In this document: one piece after another, positions 1 through 14,737 of the stretch
Layout of the letters: each line of letters opens with the position of its first letter
Position numbering within the stretch: the first letter of the stretch is position 1
NCBI RefSeq assembly: GCF_009389715.1
Contig: NC_052400.1
Span: forward strand, 20,367,674 to 20,431,673
Origin: Phoenix dactylifera
Taxonomy: Eukaryota > Streptophyta > Magnoliopsida > Arecales > Arecaceae
Length of the DNA: 64,000 nt
Reading direction: 5' to 3'
The notes under the pieces: generated by a model
Told to the model about the DNA's origin: nothing
Database searches by the model: none
What the model saw: the letters and a program-made list of their open reading frames with translations, nothing else
Position numbers and translations under genes: made by a program

Positions 1-406
1 AAGTTTTCATTGTTTCAGCATATGCAAAACGTTATTATTATGCTTTGCAGGAAAGTAATGCTAGGAAAATGAAGAGTCATTTGGTGAAGTTGGTGAAAGA
101 ATTTTAGAAATCTTATTTACTGGGCTTTATGTTGGTGAGACTGGGTGTTAGTTTATGGATTGGATTTTCAACTTCTTTGGACCAAGCTGGAGCTGCATTG
201 CTATGATATCTTTCCCCCTTAGGCTAGCCACTTTTGTTAGTCAGTTGCATCGTGATGGATGCTTTTGTCCTCCATCTGTATATACAGCAATAGCATATCA
301 CATATATAGCTCAAGTCAGTGTTCCTTATTTCATATATTCATTGAGTTTGAGTCTCTGCAGCAAAAATTGCTGATCTTTCCATGTTATTATTCTGATCCA
401 TATTAG

Positions 407-3400
407 GTTCTGAGAAAAGCAAGGGAAGGCATGAAAGAATATCAGTTGGAAAGCATCTTTCTTCATCACATTTACATGTATGGTGGTTGCAGGCATTGCT
501 CGTATACTTGTATATGTGCTACCGGTGAAAATAGGTGAGGGTTATCTCCGTAGAACATTTATTTTATCAAAGGCTAGTAAATATTAAGAAGCAAACCACC
601 CCAAAACAACAACCCCCCCCCCCCCCCCCCAACATGCTTCATCAAAGTGTGGTAACCCATTACAGCTGCTGGTGGTGATCTTATTTAGTACTTGGATGAG
701 TAACTTCATGGCTAAAAAAATATCAGATGATAGCTTCTGAATTTACAAGAATGCTAGTTTTTCTACATGATTTTGTGGATAAAAAACTTGTGATGTTACC
801 TTGTATTTTGGAGAATGAATGCATCATGCCTTTAGCCATATTGCAAGCTTTCAGAAATGAATACTGTTAAACAGCTGGCTGAATGTTGGATGTCTGAATT
901 GTTGTTGGACATGCATTTTTCAGATATATGCATGTGGGCGATGGAAGATAGTTGCACAAGAAATTGTCCACCATCATTGCCACTGCCACCATCAAGGTTT
1001 TAGAACTTGCAGTATGGTGTAGTACCAATAGCTGGTTGACACAGTACGTACCATGGGATGTGTCATACTAACACTGCATTGGCAAGCTTGGCCTTCCAAG
1101 TGTTTTTCTTCTTGTTTATTAGGGTTGCTTTTTTTTTTTTGCCTCCATTTTTGGCTTGGCACTGCTTCCACCTTCCTTCCGACCTTCAAATGAATGGGCA
1201 AAAAAATTTTTAAGGGGTTCTGCAGGGTATGGGCATTACCTTAATTGTCAACTGCTTTAATATTGTACAATATCTTGCATGCGTAGTTGTAATTATGGTT
1301 ATGTTTATTCCTCTAAGCAAGGTTTTAAATACCATAGGAGGCTGTATCATCTGGTGTTGATGCTTGTCATGCTTGGGAATGTGGCATTCAGGCACTAGCA
1401 TGACACTAGCAAAACTATGCTGTGTGCTGATCCAGCACTGAATGAGCAGCAATGATCAACATGGTCAGCACCTAATTGATAGCTCTAATAATACAGGGTC
1501 TTCGTGGCTTAGAGTTCCTTCCTTTTGTTTCCTGTAAATACTATTGTATTTTTTCTTTTTTTTTTAAAAAAAGGCAGCAATCTGTTTTTTAAGTTCTATG
1601 TTTTAGGGTCCTATCTAAAGTATTAAGCTTGGGTTTACTCTTCAGATACCATATTCTACATGCCCTATTACAAAATTGGCATGATTTGAGAAATACTTTC
1701 TATTTACCAAATGATTACTGACATAAAGCTTTGATGCATGAACTTCGCTCATGAAAAAAGAGTATGATCTGGTTGACATACATGGCTTGCTGCAGTGTTT
1801 GCGTGCATGACTGGTGTCTGTCCTTGTATGTTTATATTTCCAAGCACTTTATGATTATTGTCATGGAAGGATGATTTTGTAACGAAATACTGTGTTGAAA
1901 TTTAGTATTTTAAAAGGATATATTGTAATCTCTTCGAAAATAGCAAATAATTTTCTTTAGATGTAATGCATGTGATTGATAGTTACGCATGCACATCATA
2001 TTTGAATACATGGCCCTAGTGTTTTAATGAATTGATGTTCAAAAAATGTCATGGCCAACATTTATATCTTCACTTTACTTAAAACACCTTTTCGTCTGAG
2101 ACTTTAACTATAGGTAAATAGATTAGGTATTAGATGCTCGATTGTTTTGTTTTTGTTGATGTGATATACAACTTATAATCTCTTCTCATGATGGGGTCTG
2201 TTTTGTAGCTCTGTTCTTCACTATGGCCACGCAGCTGCTCCAAATGATCGGGTATTCCTGTTTTATGTTGATCATTATCTTTTTCTTTAAATTATTTTTT
2301 CTATTTTCCTAGATCTCTGTATTATAATTTTGTACTCCCTGAGGCATGTGCATGTTCTCTCCTGCTAGATTATTTTTTAAATACTGTAGACCGTACCACA
2401 TAGGTCAGTCTGTGATATTATCTCTACCTAGCTGTAACTTTTGGGTTAAAATTAAGTCTTGTTTTTTTAACTAATTGTCAAGATGATATTTTTTTGTTCA
2501 TCAGATGTCTTGGGGACTGTATTTCAGCTTGAACATGATGCTCTTTGTTTTAAGGTTTTTGGTTGCAGGAAGCTGCAACTTTAGCTGCGGCACTTTCTCT
2601 GGGAATCTCCTTCCCCTGTTTCACTTGATGTGGCATATGGTTCCCAGTCTAATGTTTGTTCATCTAGCTATCACTACAAGCAATCTATTTGTATCAATTA
2701 TATGTTTAATCTATTAGTAAGCTTTTGCTATTTTTCCCCTTCGCCTCACCTGGATTTTACAATGAATTAGGTATGATGCATATGTCATTCAAAATATTCT
2801 TAGTGCTCCTTTATCCAACAATATGCTCCGAATGTTGTTTGCTAGCCCTAGCATTTTACTTTGCTTGTGTTCTTTCTCTTGCTTTATGCAACTGTACACT
2901 GGACAGTATTTATAATAAAATTGCAATATTTTCAAAGAATGGGCTGGGGCCGTTGGGCTAATCCAAGTGGGATATTCTTTAATACATGGATGGTCAAAAG
3001 GGATGTGCTCATGCACTCAGCCTAATCTGGACAGTTTGGCAACACTTCATCAACTAGATTGGGATAAACTGGAATGTGCCCTGTCAAACTCCTGCTGTTC
3101 GAGAAGTCTATCAATTGGTTCTGTTAGGATGGAAGATATTATATTGGGTTTTTCTTCCCTGTTTTATCTTCAGAATATTGGAAGTCCTATAAATGAAAGG
3201 AAAAGTTTCAGGTTTTGATAATTGCTATTTGTCTTATCAAACTGGTGCCTTGATAAATTGTTCCTGATACAAGCAGCTCAAGCCAGCCTGTTACGAAGAG
3301 AAAAGAGAGAGATAATTAAAGTTGTTGTTGGCATTCACTACATTTTATTAATTTTATAGGGATTGCTATTGTTCTCTGATATTTCCTCTTCAATTTTATC

Positions 3401-6400
3401 ATATGTCTTTGGTAATGTGTAATGGGAATCTGTCTTCATATTTTTCTTTATTAAGTTCTTTAGGAGTATATTAAAATCACAGATCTTCAGACAAAACATG
3501 TATCTTGGGTTCAGATCTTTATACATAATGATAATGCACCAAGATTTGCCTTTCCCATCTTTCCAGCATTTGGCTTGTACCATCGTATGTCCTTTTCTGC
3601 TATAAGCCTATAACCATTTCTTCGAAGGCTTGATGATCAAATATCTCATGTGGCTATCATTACATAATTGTGATATTTTGTTTGCACACGCATTCTGTTT
3701 GCATGTGTTGCATGCATGTATATGTGTGTATATACACCCATTTTGTTGTTGAAGTTGTACACTTTGTCCTTTTGATACATAATCAGATTTTAAGGAATAT
3801 GTTGGCCCATATTTTTTTGTTTAAGTTTGTTTAACATATAAATATGTTTCTCATGTGAACATTTTCTAGTGAAGTGAAGGACTTTCTCTTATTCTATTAG
3901 TTTGAAAATTGAGATTTGGTGAAAGGCTGCTTCTTTAATTATAACCTTTTGCCATGGTTATTATTCTATCTGTTTTCAGACCCTAAAAGATGGAGACATG
4001 GCATTGCTTGACATGGGAGCTGAGTATCATTTTTATGGCTCTGATATAACATGTTCATTCCCTGTAAGTAATTTGACTTTAAACTGTTGCTGTTGTCAAT
4101 AAACTTGTTTTATGTTCCCAATTAATGGACTAAGTTACCAAATCATTTGTCATTTGACGTTGACAGAAATTATCACCACTTAAGTTACGTTTTTACATCA
4201 TGGATTTTGTTTTTATGACATCGTCAATTCAGTATTTTGCTTTCTTTTCAACACCCTGGGGAAGTTTTAGTAATTAACTTCAAACTGTCATCAACTATAA
4301 TCAATTTAATCCACTAGGCATTGGAGATTTGCTCTCCTAGAATAATAGATTCAGAAGAACCACGACGTGGATGAAATAAAAGTTATTAGGATCAGATGAA
4401 ACATCATACAGAAACATAAAATATCTGGCAAAAAATGGGTCAATTTTCTTTATGAGGTCTACATGAGTAAGCACCAAACGATTGATGAAATAGTGTGGAT
4501 ATTTTTTTTTAAAATGAATCCAGAAATCTTTTGCTGTTGAACAAAGTGACAACCTCTCTCTTGAGGTTCTTTGATGATGGTGATCACTAAATTAAGAAGC
4601 GTGTCGAAACAAAAATTCCAATATAGCACTTCAACTAATATCACACATTTTATTCTTTTTGGAAATAAGAGTTTTCTTACTAAGGAAGATGTGGAGGCTT
4701 AAGGTGGCAATTAATTTAAGAAAACTTAGTTGCATTAGTTACCAGCCCAGTCAACATTTAATGTGGAAATGTGTGAAGAAACACATCATAATGGTCTGTG
4801 TGCACAACACAGGTCATGTCTTTCTGTTAGATGGTAAGCAATTTCACAAAGAATGCAATACCTATTAAAATTTCAGAAGCACCATTCCCATTACTCCTGT
4901 AATTTTCATTAATGCTATTACTGGTGAAACATAGCAAAACCATATACACCATGCCCATTTCAGATTATGAAGGCTAAAAAGTTGCACAAAAGCCACTCAA
5001 GAAGATTCTCATTGGAAAAAGATGCTCTTTGAATTAGGTTAGTATCATAACCACCCAAACAGCAGCAGCTAGAAAAAGGTGGAAGGTGTCCGTTTAGTTA
5101 TCAGAGAAAATATCACCTCATAACTGACATAATTTAGGGTTCAACATTGTGTATCTTGTTGAGATGTGTAATATTTGACAAACTATCTAAATAAACGCAT
5201 TCATGTAGGCTAATATGAAATTGGGACATTTCTAGTAGAAAGTTAATCATGTCTTCTTACCTATAAGTAATGCCCGCTATGTCACAAATGATACACAAGA
5301 ATGACACTATAATACTAGGTGTTGATGATGGGTGATGGTTGTATCTTTCACGCGAAAGAAGGATTCACCTTCCTTTGCACGAACCCACCGATGGGTCGCG
5401 CAATCATCGCTTCAAGATCCATGCAGCCTGATGAACAACGAAGTTCAGAGTGATTTTAGATTTGTGTGGGGCGTGATCCAATGGACAATGTCGTGAAAGA
5501 TACATCCTGAATCGATTGATGATAGTGAGTATTAAGGTGATTGAAATGGTGTGGAAGTCATGCTGAAAGATCTGGCACAATCATGGATAGAAGTACTAAT
5601 AGGACTAAGGTCGGTGGAACCGTCCCGAATCGGGCGGTTCCACCCATTTTGACCCATACTGGTGGCTTACCCGTATGGTTTCGGCTGTAAAAATGAGACG
5701 CTTGTCGGAGCCGGAGAAGGAGAAGAAAAGAGAGAGCGAGCAAGGGAGGAAGGGAGGAGGAGAGGCGGCGGAAGATGGCAGAGGGCCGCAGGGGCCAGTG
5801 GAGGCCGTGGCCGGTTCCCCTGTTTTGTTCGAAACAGGGGAACGGCCGCGGCGTTGCCTGCCGCGGCCTCCACCGGCCCCCTACAGCCTTCGTCGGCATC
5901 CGTCACCCTTCTCTGGCCCTCCCTCCCCGTTCGCTCTCTCTTTCTCTTTTCCTCTCTTCCATGGTGCCGTGTCCTCTCTCGATACGGGCTCGACACAGTC
6001 TGTACCGAGTCGTTCTGCTGGAGAACTGGTACGGTGCCCGGTACTGGTTCTTCCGACCTTAAATAGGACCAAGAGCAGTTAGTTGGACATAAAGAGCCTT
6101 ACCATATGTGAATACCTGCCATATCGCACTTGCTTTGAGATCTTGCTGTTGACCCCAAAGCCAATTCCTAGATGTTCTATTTTTACCTAATACAAAATCA
6201 AAAATTTTATATTGTCATCATCAGCCTTAAATCTTTGTTCAATCAAGAATATATTAACTGATTAGTTTTATCACATCATTAAATTTCTTGTCATTTATAA
6301 CTAACAAATGCAATAAAGTAATGACTAGACATATTACACCATAATATTTATTGATATTTTATTTCTAGCTTGTTAGTATTTTCTATAACCTGTATCTGTT

Positions 6401-9400
6401 AATGCTACTTTATTGCAATCTAATCTACCAAAAAATCTTCTGCGCTCCAATCTGCTTCCAATTTAGTTAAGACAGGACATGTCACTAACATAATTTGCTC
6501 TGTGGCAATGCACATTGACAGGCCAGAGAATTGTGGGAATTAATAGGAGGAAGAGCAGTGTAGTGTGTATAGCAAGTAGAGGATGGGTTAGATGATAGAG
6601 AAGGATTGCCGCCGTGGAAAATACAATTATCAACAATGATAGGAGGCAGCTGAATGAGGAAAAAAACATGATGGCCAAGATGCTTAATGCACACTTTTCC
6701 TAAAACCAAATATCATATTTAAAATATTAAATAGCCTCCATTTCTTTGCTCAAAGTTGTACCAGAGGAGGCCTGGTTCAGTTCATGAAAAGGCCGATTTA
6801 TTAATTGTCTTGGTAGGTAGCCGATATCGAGATGAACTGTGATATTAGTTTTTCTATGTCAAGATGGACAACCGAATGAATTCAAAGTGTCGAGATATTA
6901 TAATATATTTTCCGATATAATGCTGATGAGATATTGATATATTAGCAGATATAAATGAGATTTATGGTGTTAGGCACTGATTTTGCTATTTAATGAGTTA
7001 AAAAATCCATGATAAACTAATGAAAGTTAAATTACATTAAAAGACCTCAACTGGTATGTTAGATTGTATTGGTTGACATCTTAAGATATTTCTGTTTTTT
7101 TAGCTGATAAATGAGATTGATATATCATATATACCTTGTTAGTGAGAACCTGATGCAGATATAACCGATGTCTTAACCAAGGTGAAACCCATGGCCAGTT
7201 TCTATCTGAGCAGTAGATTATTTTTTTTTAAATATAGGAATATAAATATAGCATGTACAATTGATGACTCGAATTGAAGGAGGTTGAGAGTAAAAGGTTT
7301 GGCATCTGGAAAAACTCAATAATAGGAAAGGAGTAATGTTGATTAGAAAATTACAGAATTTTCTGTCAAATGATCTAGATGGCAGTGGTTGCCTTGGGCA
7401 ATGCAGCCCCTGCCCATCTTGCCGAGGGCTGGGTCATATACATGGGTGGTCCAGCCCTTAGTCTGGTGCCTAGGCAGCCCAATCCACTTAGGTGGAATGG
7501 GCAGGCATAACATGTCAGGCTTCTTGGACAGGTCAGGTGCATAGTAACCCTATAGCTGCCTATTAAATATTAGTACATAACCCCTCCCCCCCCTTTGTGC
7601 TTGTCTACAGTGCCTTAGAAGATACCAAATTATATTCAGATGCAAAAGTTGGAGGGAACAAAGATAAAGGGACAACGATTGCAATTCTAGGGATATGTGG
7701 AAGCATATGATTGATGACATCATTTAGTGTATCCAGTGTTTGAGAATAATTTAGCTTATGACATGTTTTCCTTTTTAGATTTAGAAGGACATTACTAGCT
7801 TACCCATGACATAAATTCATAATGAAGATCAGTGAGCTGGGTAATTATAAAAAAAAAGCATGGTATGGTAGGCAACAATTTTTTAAACTGTTTAAAGAAA
7901 ATCAGTTAGTACTATATTAGTACATTTCCTTTTGTGGTCTAAAGAGTTGAAATATTAGCAGTGAACACTGAACACATCAAAAGGCATATGATAAGATGAA
8001 CCAAAGTCAAGAATTCATGTCAGTCTAATAATATAGAGGAGAGAACATGAAAATGCAAGAAGGAGCTCGGGTCCCATGAAGTGCAGGCTTTCGCAGTTCA
8101 GGATACTTGAGAGATTGCTATGCAAAAGAATGACCTCATAGGCTAGAGAAGAAGAATTAATCAACATCGTCTGGAGCTATGAAAGTAGCAAAAGCTTCAT
8201 TTGACAAACATGTACTTGGCAATCTTGGCATTTTTTAATGGTTAGGCCATTTGTCCTCAGTCCAGGATGTGTTCAAGCTCCACCAATTTATGAATGTTAG
8301 GAGCCCTCCAATGAAATACATCGACATTAAGTTCATTAGTTATTTCCTCCACCTGATAAATGAACACACTGTGGTGGAATATCTGTTGTATGGTTAGTGG
8401 TTGAGGTTAGTGACTGGGGGAGGGGATTGTTCTCACCTCCCACCATTAACCTTTAGATTATTTACAGCCTTGAGCATACATTGTGGGTGCCGACTGGCAT
8501 TCATTTATTTCTTTTTATCATTTGTTTTTTCGGAAATCGACCCGATTACTTGGAAGTTTGATGACAATGTCCTTTAGATGAACAATAATGATCTCCTCAC
8601 TGTCCAAGATAAATTCATCCAACACCTTTCAAATAAATGTTATGTGACTAATATCATTAAAATCAATGAATTTCTTCACTTTCAGAAATTATTTTCAACC
8701 TGACAAATAGACATTCTCTGGTGGCATGGTCATAGCATTTCTAAGTGCTGAGATTAATCATGTCATAAAATTATTCTCAATTCAAGAGAAATTTTAAATT
8801 GTTAATGTTTAGCACACATTTTTATATTTATTTGAAATCTACTCATTTATGTTCAGGTCAATGGCAAATTCACGAAGGAACAAATTGTTGTCTACAGTGT
8901 AAGTATTTATTTTTGGTACTATTTTTGAAGTAAATTTTGTTTTAGTTGTTTCGTATTTGCTATGTTGTGACGGTTTTGACAAATTTATGCTGATTAGCAT
9001 TTTTCATAGTAATTGCAATGTTAGTTGCAGCATATTTGCATAAGGTTTATTCTTTTGTTCTAAATAGATATTTTCCCTCTGTGCACAGGCTGTCCTTAAT
9101 GCTCACAATGCTGTCATAATGTCAATGCGACCTGGAGTGAATTGGATTGACATGCACAAGTAAGGGCAATTAGTTGGAATACTTAAAGGATTTGACATAG
9201 CCATCTCAATTCTGTTTTTAATTTGAGTTCTCTGTATGTTACTATTTTCATTTCACCTAATGAATAAGGAGTTCATCTTTGTCAGAAGATATTACATGGA
9301 CTATGGGATATTTTCTCTATGTTTTCTTCATATGTATCTTCTATGGGCCACCTATTGGGTATAGATGTATAATAGAAATGTCTACAACTAGCACTGGGTA

Positions 9401-12400
9401 AAACCAGAATGTGTATTGATTGGTTTGCTACTATGTGTAAAATTCCCATTACACCCAAATGCATTCTAATGCTACTTTAAATACAATCAATTATCATTAT
9501 TATCCATGAGTTATCTGGTAGTTGTCAGAACATTCAAATAGAATATAGTCTGAAAATTTAGGATGTGGATGCAAAGATTGGTGACCTCTTTAAAATATAA
9601 GATGCCATTAATGAAATCAGTAGATCTGGCCCAGCATATTAGTAGTGATAGTGATTCTTTGGTAAAAGTAAACTGCTTAGAGAATTAATTACTCAGATAA
9701 CTCGAAAATATTTCACTATGATAATTATTTAGGTTTCAGAACACAGGATATGAAAAATCACCAGTATCTAGAAGCATTTTCCATCATCTGGGGAGTAATT
9801 GTCCCTTGGATAATGTACTAATCTGGCTGGTGCATCATCATCACTTAGTTAATGTTTCACAACATAATCACTTCATTCTACATATTTGAACTTCTGAGTT
9901 CTGATACTTTTGGTTAATGATATAATTTGTTGCAGACTAGCAGAGAAGACCATCCTTGAGTCACTGGCAAGGGAGGGATTAGTTCTTGGGTATGGTAGTA
10001 AAAATTTGCTCAGATCCTATTTCAATGCATATAATAAATTAACCTCCATTTTGCTGTACTTTTTTTTTCCAGTGATATCGAAGACATGATGGTGGTAAGA
10101 CTGGGTGCTGTTTTTATGCCTCATGGTCTTGGACACTTCCTTGGGATTGATACCCATGATCCAGGAGGCTATGCCAAGGTTGGTGCTTTTTTTTTCTTCT
10201 TTTGATGATTTCACTCATTTGACATGTTCTTCTGATTGATTCTTTGAGTTATTTCATAGTGGCGATAATGGTTTATCCTGTGTAGGGTATGGAGCGACCC
10301 AGAGAGCCAGGATTGAGAGCCTTACGGACAATAAGAACCCTGCAAGAGGGCATGGTCAGTAATTATTTTACTTTCAAAATCATTATGATCCATGAATTTG
10401 GGGTCCATGCTTTTGATGTTTCGTGGAATATTTGGGTGCCCTAGTATGCAATACAAGGATATCATGGTAGGGACATCAAATTTCATACAGTGTAATAGTT
10501 GAAGTTAGTATTCTTACTCATTTGACTGGAAAGTGAATGTAACCTCATCTATATGTGTAACAACATTGTTTAAAATCATTTTCCACTTTTTTGTATTATC
10601 ATACCTTTAACCTCTTCTTTATCTTTTTTGTGATCCTCTATCTCATTTCCTAAATCATGCTGCACATTGCCAGCTATTTTCCACCCAAAATTTATCTAGT
10701 TGTCCACCATGGTATGCTTGTGTAGCATCATGAGGCTTTAAGACTCATGATGCAGATGTTGCGTGTATTTCATAAGGCAATAAGATACTGACTGCTTATT
10801 ATAGCAATGAATCCATCATGTAATCCATAGTAGGTCAGATGCTGTCAAGATATGTGCTGATTTCAGTATTTAAGATATTTTATGCGCTCTGATTATGAAA
10901 GGAATTTAAGGAAGCAAGCTTACAGTGGTTTTCTTTGGAAGATTACTTTTTGAGAAGTAATATTATTGCTAGTTAATAACTTCTCTCATGATAAGATAAT
11001 CCTGTCTCAAGAGAGTCCTGCTGTTTTATTACCTTGAAACTTGTAAAACAAGGCTTGTGGTTAGTAACGCTTGTCTTTTCTAATCATTCCATGTAGATGC
11101 TTATCTTGGATACCATTTGTCCACAAATTGTAAGTTTTGGTGCATTTTGTAGTCAAGAAATACTAGTTTTTGGCATGTATAATACATGTAAGATAAAGAA
11201 TGAATGGCTGTTATCCCATCTGATTAAAGAGTTTTCTTCATTTTTGATTGGTCTATTTCTCTTGTTTATTGCCCCTTAAGGCGAATAGTAACTAAACAAC
11301 AGGAGTATATTTAAGGATGGGGTATCTATAGAATGGATGGATGGACCTAAATGACAAACGAAGGACTGGAGTTTGTGTTAAAATAATAGAGATGCTGTTA
11401 TTCATAGTTCTTGTTGTTGATCTTGTATGCATTGTCTCTGCAATGAACATAGAACTACTTGACAATATCTTGTGGTTTTATGATCTGCATTTAGGTGATA
11501 ACTGTGGAGCCAGGATGCTACTTCATTGATGCTCTGCTGGCTCCAGCCATGGAAGATCCAGTTTCATCAGAATTCTTTAACTGTAAAGAACTTGGAAGAT
11601 ACGGGAATTTTGGTGGAGTTCGAATTGAAAGTGATGTGGTATGTTCCTCCTCAAACTTGCGCTTATCTGAACTAGTAGTTGAGCTGTGATCCAGTTAATT
11701 TCAGTAACCCATCAGTGTCATAATGTGGCTCAAAGTTCTTCGTTTGTCCTTTTTATGAGAGAGAGAGAGAGGTGGTGCAATATCTGTCTTTGAGCGTTTT
11801 CGTGAGAGAGCAAGATAAGGCACTTCACAATAACTGCATTGCCTCAACAGGATAAGGTCTCCTCCAGCCTAAAGTTGACACTTCTTTCCCCAGTGCCTTG
11901 GGCATAGCCTATTCAAAATTTTTGATTTGGCCAGGTGGCCCATCAGCACCTTGTTTCGCCACTCTTTAAGTTGAGCTGTCCAGTCAGCTCATATTTTGTT
12001 GCAAGAATGATGCTTAGGTTTCTACAATTACATTAATTACTGATTAATGGAAGGAACTTGAAGAGGATTGTTTGCTGAATTCAATTTTTTGATTAGTACT
12101 AGTCTAGTTCATCCTGTTTGCTTCTTGCTTGAGCAGTTTGATTAAAGAGATGTGGAGGAAGTTTGCCCCTTCAAGGAAAGTGAAAATCATGTATCTTCAG
12201 CAGTAGCCTCCTTTTCATTCTATAGAGTTGAACATGACCAACTATGATAAGAGAGGAGACAGAGGAGGGTTCAAGACTTCAACAAATTTGCTACGACTGG
12301 AAAACTAGATTGGAGGAAAGTTTGCTAGTTCATGAAGATAGTTTCTTGTTTTCAAAAGAGGGGGAAAGAAAACATATGTTTGACCTAAGTAAGGATTAAA

Positions 12401-14737
12401 TCTTACTATTATGAGTGCAATAATCAAGTAGACTTTCTGAAGTATGTGTGGATACCAAATAAGCCTCCCCATTCTTACTAACATGAGCTAACTTAAAATG
12501 TCCGTGCTAACTGCAACTATTGGCTTAGGACTAGTAGCTATTATTGGAAACAAAAAAGAAATGAAGGACACTTATGGATAGAGGTGATGCATGAGGAAAA
12601 CATAAGGAGATGGTTAAAAGGAGATTAATGAGGCCATCCAATTGCAGGATGGAAGTGAACTTGAAGAAATGCTAAACAGCCTTTAAAGAAAAGGCTGTAT
12701 CTTGTTGCTCTTCTCAAGCTACCGTTTTAGAAGGTTTCAGCCGGTGACAATTTTTAATATGGCCGTTTTCTTGTAGTACTAGTTTGTCCAGTCTCCTGGC
12801 TCCATAGTATCTGTAGGCAAAATGCGTGCCGATTGAAGCCTGTTCCATCTTCCATGATGGAGCTGTTAGTCAAGACACTTGTGTCAGCTGCTTTAAACAA
12901 CATATTAATATTCAGCTTCTTTAAACAACTGTGTATAGATTTCAGCTGACATATGGTACATATCACATTGTTTGTTTTGATTATATGTAATTTTTCTGTT
13001 CAAAATAAGATAGAAAAACATCATGATTTAGCATTCTTTTGTCACATAAAAAATGCGTGTTTATAAGTTGTCATGAAATGTAGTTAATTATCTTTATAGG
13101 TTGTGTTTTTTGTTGCATTCCACTTTGAAAATCCTACTTATTCTCTATCTAGCAAAATTGTAAATGAAGATAAAACTCTTAGTTCTTCTCCTTATGGTCT
13201 GTGGATAATTATGGGTATTTATGGAAATATACTTCTCATTTTGTTCCCTTGGATGTAGATGCATTTTGATATCGGTAAGTTTTTTTTTGTGGTTATTCCT
13301 GACTTTAGTGGCTTTTAGCATTAAGATATGAGGACATCAGATCACTTCTCACGTCACCAGTCCGATGTGGAAATTGGTGATTGGCTGAGTGGTCTGTGAG
13401 GCCCAACTAACTTCATTGACCCACCTGTGTAGCACTCCAATTCCCGACTATCCACATCAGGCCAGTGAACTGAGTGGTGATCTGGCAGGTGATGGTTACC
13501 AGTACGCAAGATGTAAATGCTAGTTTCAGGTACCAACATGAAAAAACTGAGTCAAACTCTCAAATGAGAATTCTAATTCTGATTTTGCTATCAAAGGACG
13601 ACCCTGACAGTAATAATGCCCTGAAAACTTTTTAAACCATTATCACTTTTTGTGATAAGACATTGATTGAATGAATATTGTAAATTTGCTGAACTGCATA
13701 AAAGGAGTTGCTAGAGCACCTGTAGCACCCCTATTGTTATTACAACATTGGTCATTGGAAAGTAAATGACCTGGCTTCTCTAGTTGCACAACGCAACATA
13801 GTTTCATCTACTATATAATGTGAATGGTTGGAGGAAATGAGTGTATACTGAAGCAACTGCCCTTCTTTTTGAATTTCTAAACTGCCTTCCACTTCAATGG
13901 ATTCCACATCCTTGCAACTCTACTACCTTCTTCTTTTAGTCCTTTTACTCTGTTTCACTGTTTTGGCTCAATCATCACAAGTTTAGAGCTCCAATTTTGA
14001 GTAAATCAGCCTGTTTTTGAATAAGTTAGGATTGCATTGATCAGCTTTCGGGCTGGCTTCTTGATAGCTTTTAGTGGAAGCCCTGTATGAAAATGACAAA
14101 TAGTTCTATTCACCGGTAATACCATTATGTTGTCGACTAGTTTTGTAGGCATATGATCATGAGAATTTTGGAAGAAAAAGAGCTGGCCTTATTAGATTTT
14201 TTATTGAATTTGTCACTAGTGTTTTCTCCTAGTGCTGGGGCTATGCAATCTTGTCTCGGTTAAGCTTGCTTTGTATCTTTGGCATATGTTTTGTCTCGCT
14301 ACCGTGCTCAAGAGCTGGAAAATAGAAATTGATGGCCTAGTACGAAACAGTTAGAACCTATCATAGGTGTGGATGACATTTTTCCATAGCTCTGCTTGCT
14401 TTGTATCTTTGGCATGTACTTTGTCTCATTGCCATTCTCGAGGACTGGAAAATAGAAATCGATGGTCTGGTATGAAAAAGTTAGAACCTGTATAGAGATA
14501 TTAGGTTTGGGATGGCATTTTTCTCATCTTATCTGCACATTTTACTGGTGGATTGATGCTTTCTGGTTATGCTCTTAATAGTTTGCTCTTATCTTACAGT
14601 ATGTTACGGCTGAAGGCTGCAAAAATCTTACAAATGTTCCTCGGGAAGTATGGGAAATTGAAGCTGTAATGGCAGGTGCACCATGGCCAATAAATCGCAG
14701 CAGTATCAAGAGTGACACAGAGAACGGCCCCTCTTAG
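407..14737 (+). CDS. PEPD: Xaa-Pro dipeptidase (prolidase), 3' part of gene, ten exons
   Basis: Metal-dependent peptidase (M24B, pita-bread fold) that splits Xaa-Pro dipeptides, normally in the cytosol. Exons read in one frame: 407-534, 2209-2251, 3980-4063, 8857-8898, 9089-9159, 9936-9989, 10073-10178, 10286-10354, 11495-11638, 14600-14737 (stop TAG). All have GT..AG borders and matching phases. The five metal ligands of the family are visible: Asp in LLDMGAEY, Asp in GSDITCSFP, His in PHGLGHFLG, Glu in ITVEPGCYF and Glu in GVRIESD. The substrate-side motif [17 protein letters not shown] lies in the first visible exon. The N-terminal half, including the exon ending near 'SSEAH', must lie before position 1; I see no earlier exon in 1-406. 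The C-terminus (about 20 residues after the VMAG motif) is normal length. Introns are long (up to 4.8 kb) and carry repeats. No frameshift or stop was seen, so this looks like a working gene cut by the window edge. Confidence 0.93.
613..630. repeat. Poly(C) tract in prolidase intron
   Basis: Run of 18 C in a row, prone to length errors in sequencing. Confidence 0.9.
5601..6067. repeat. GC-rich foldback (MITE-like) element in prolidase intron
   Basis: A long imperfect palindrome centred at about 5829 (TTCGAA between CCCCTGTTTTG and its complement). The left arm, from AGGACTAAGGTCGG at 5601, pairs with the right arm ending CCGACCTTAAATAGG near 6067. Inner blocks also pair: purine-rich GAGAAGGAGAAG at 5714 with CTTTCTCTTTTCC at 5941, and GGGGCCAGTGGAGGCCG with CGGCCTCCACCGGCCCC. 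It is far more GC-rich than the AT-rich intron around it. Overlapping open frames on both strands come only from this high GC content. I could not identify a clean target-site duplication. It is likely a dispersed non-autonomous repeat; its family is not known to me. Confidence 0.65.
13331..13498. repeat. Imperfect hairpin repeat in last prolidase intron
   Basis: CAGATCAC... and CCAGTCCGATGTGGA...AATTGG near 13338-13375 are followed by CCAATTCCCGACTATCCACATC...GTGATCTGG at 13437-13485 as their imperfect reverse complement. The arms are roughly 50 bp with a short spacer. This looks like a small MITE or hairpin relic with no coding content. Confidence 0.45.
14264..14524. repeat. 130-bp tandem duplication in prolidase intron
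   Basis: Two head-to-tail copies start with GCTTGCTTTGTATCTTTGGCAT at 14264 and 14394. They share the block CTGGAAAATAGAAAT.GATGG and the block AGTTAGAACCT. The copies have drifted by substitutions and a few indels. They lie just upstream of the last prolidase exon at 14600. Confidence 0.7.

Noticed and set aside
5558..6082. Cluster of overlapping open frames on both strands
   Set aside because: Product of the GC-rich foldback element; low complexity and no family similarity.
7380..7560. GC-rich stretch with GGCAGG/CCCAGC words in a prolidase intron
   Set aside because: Looked like another foldback, but the arms do not pair consistently and no ends were found.
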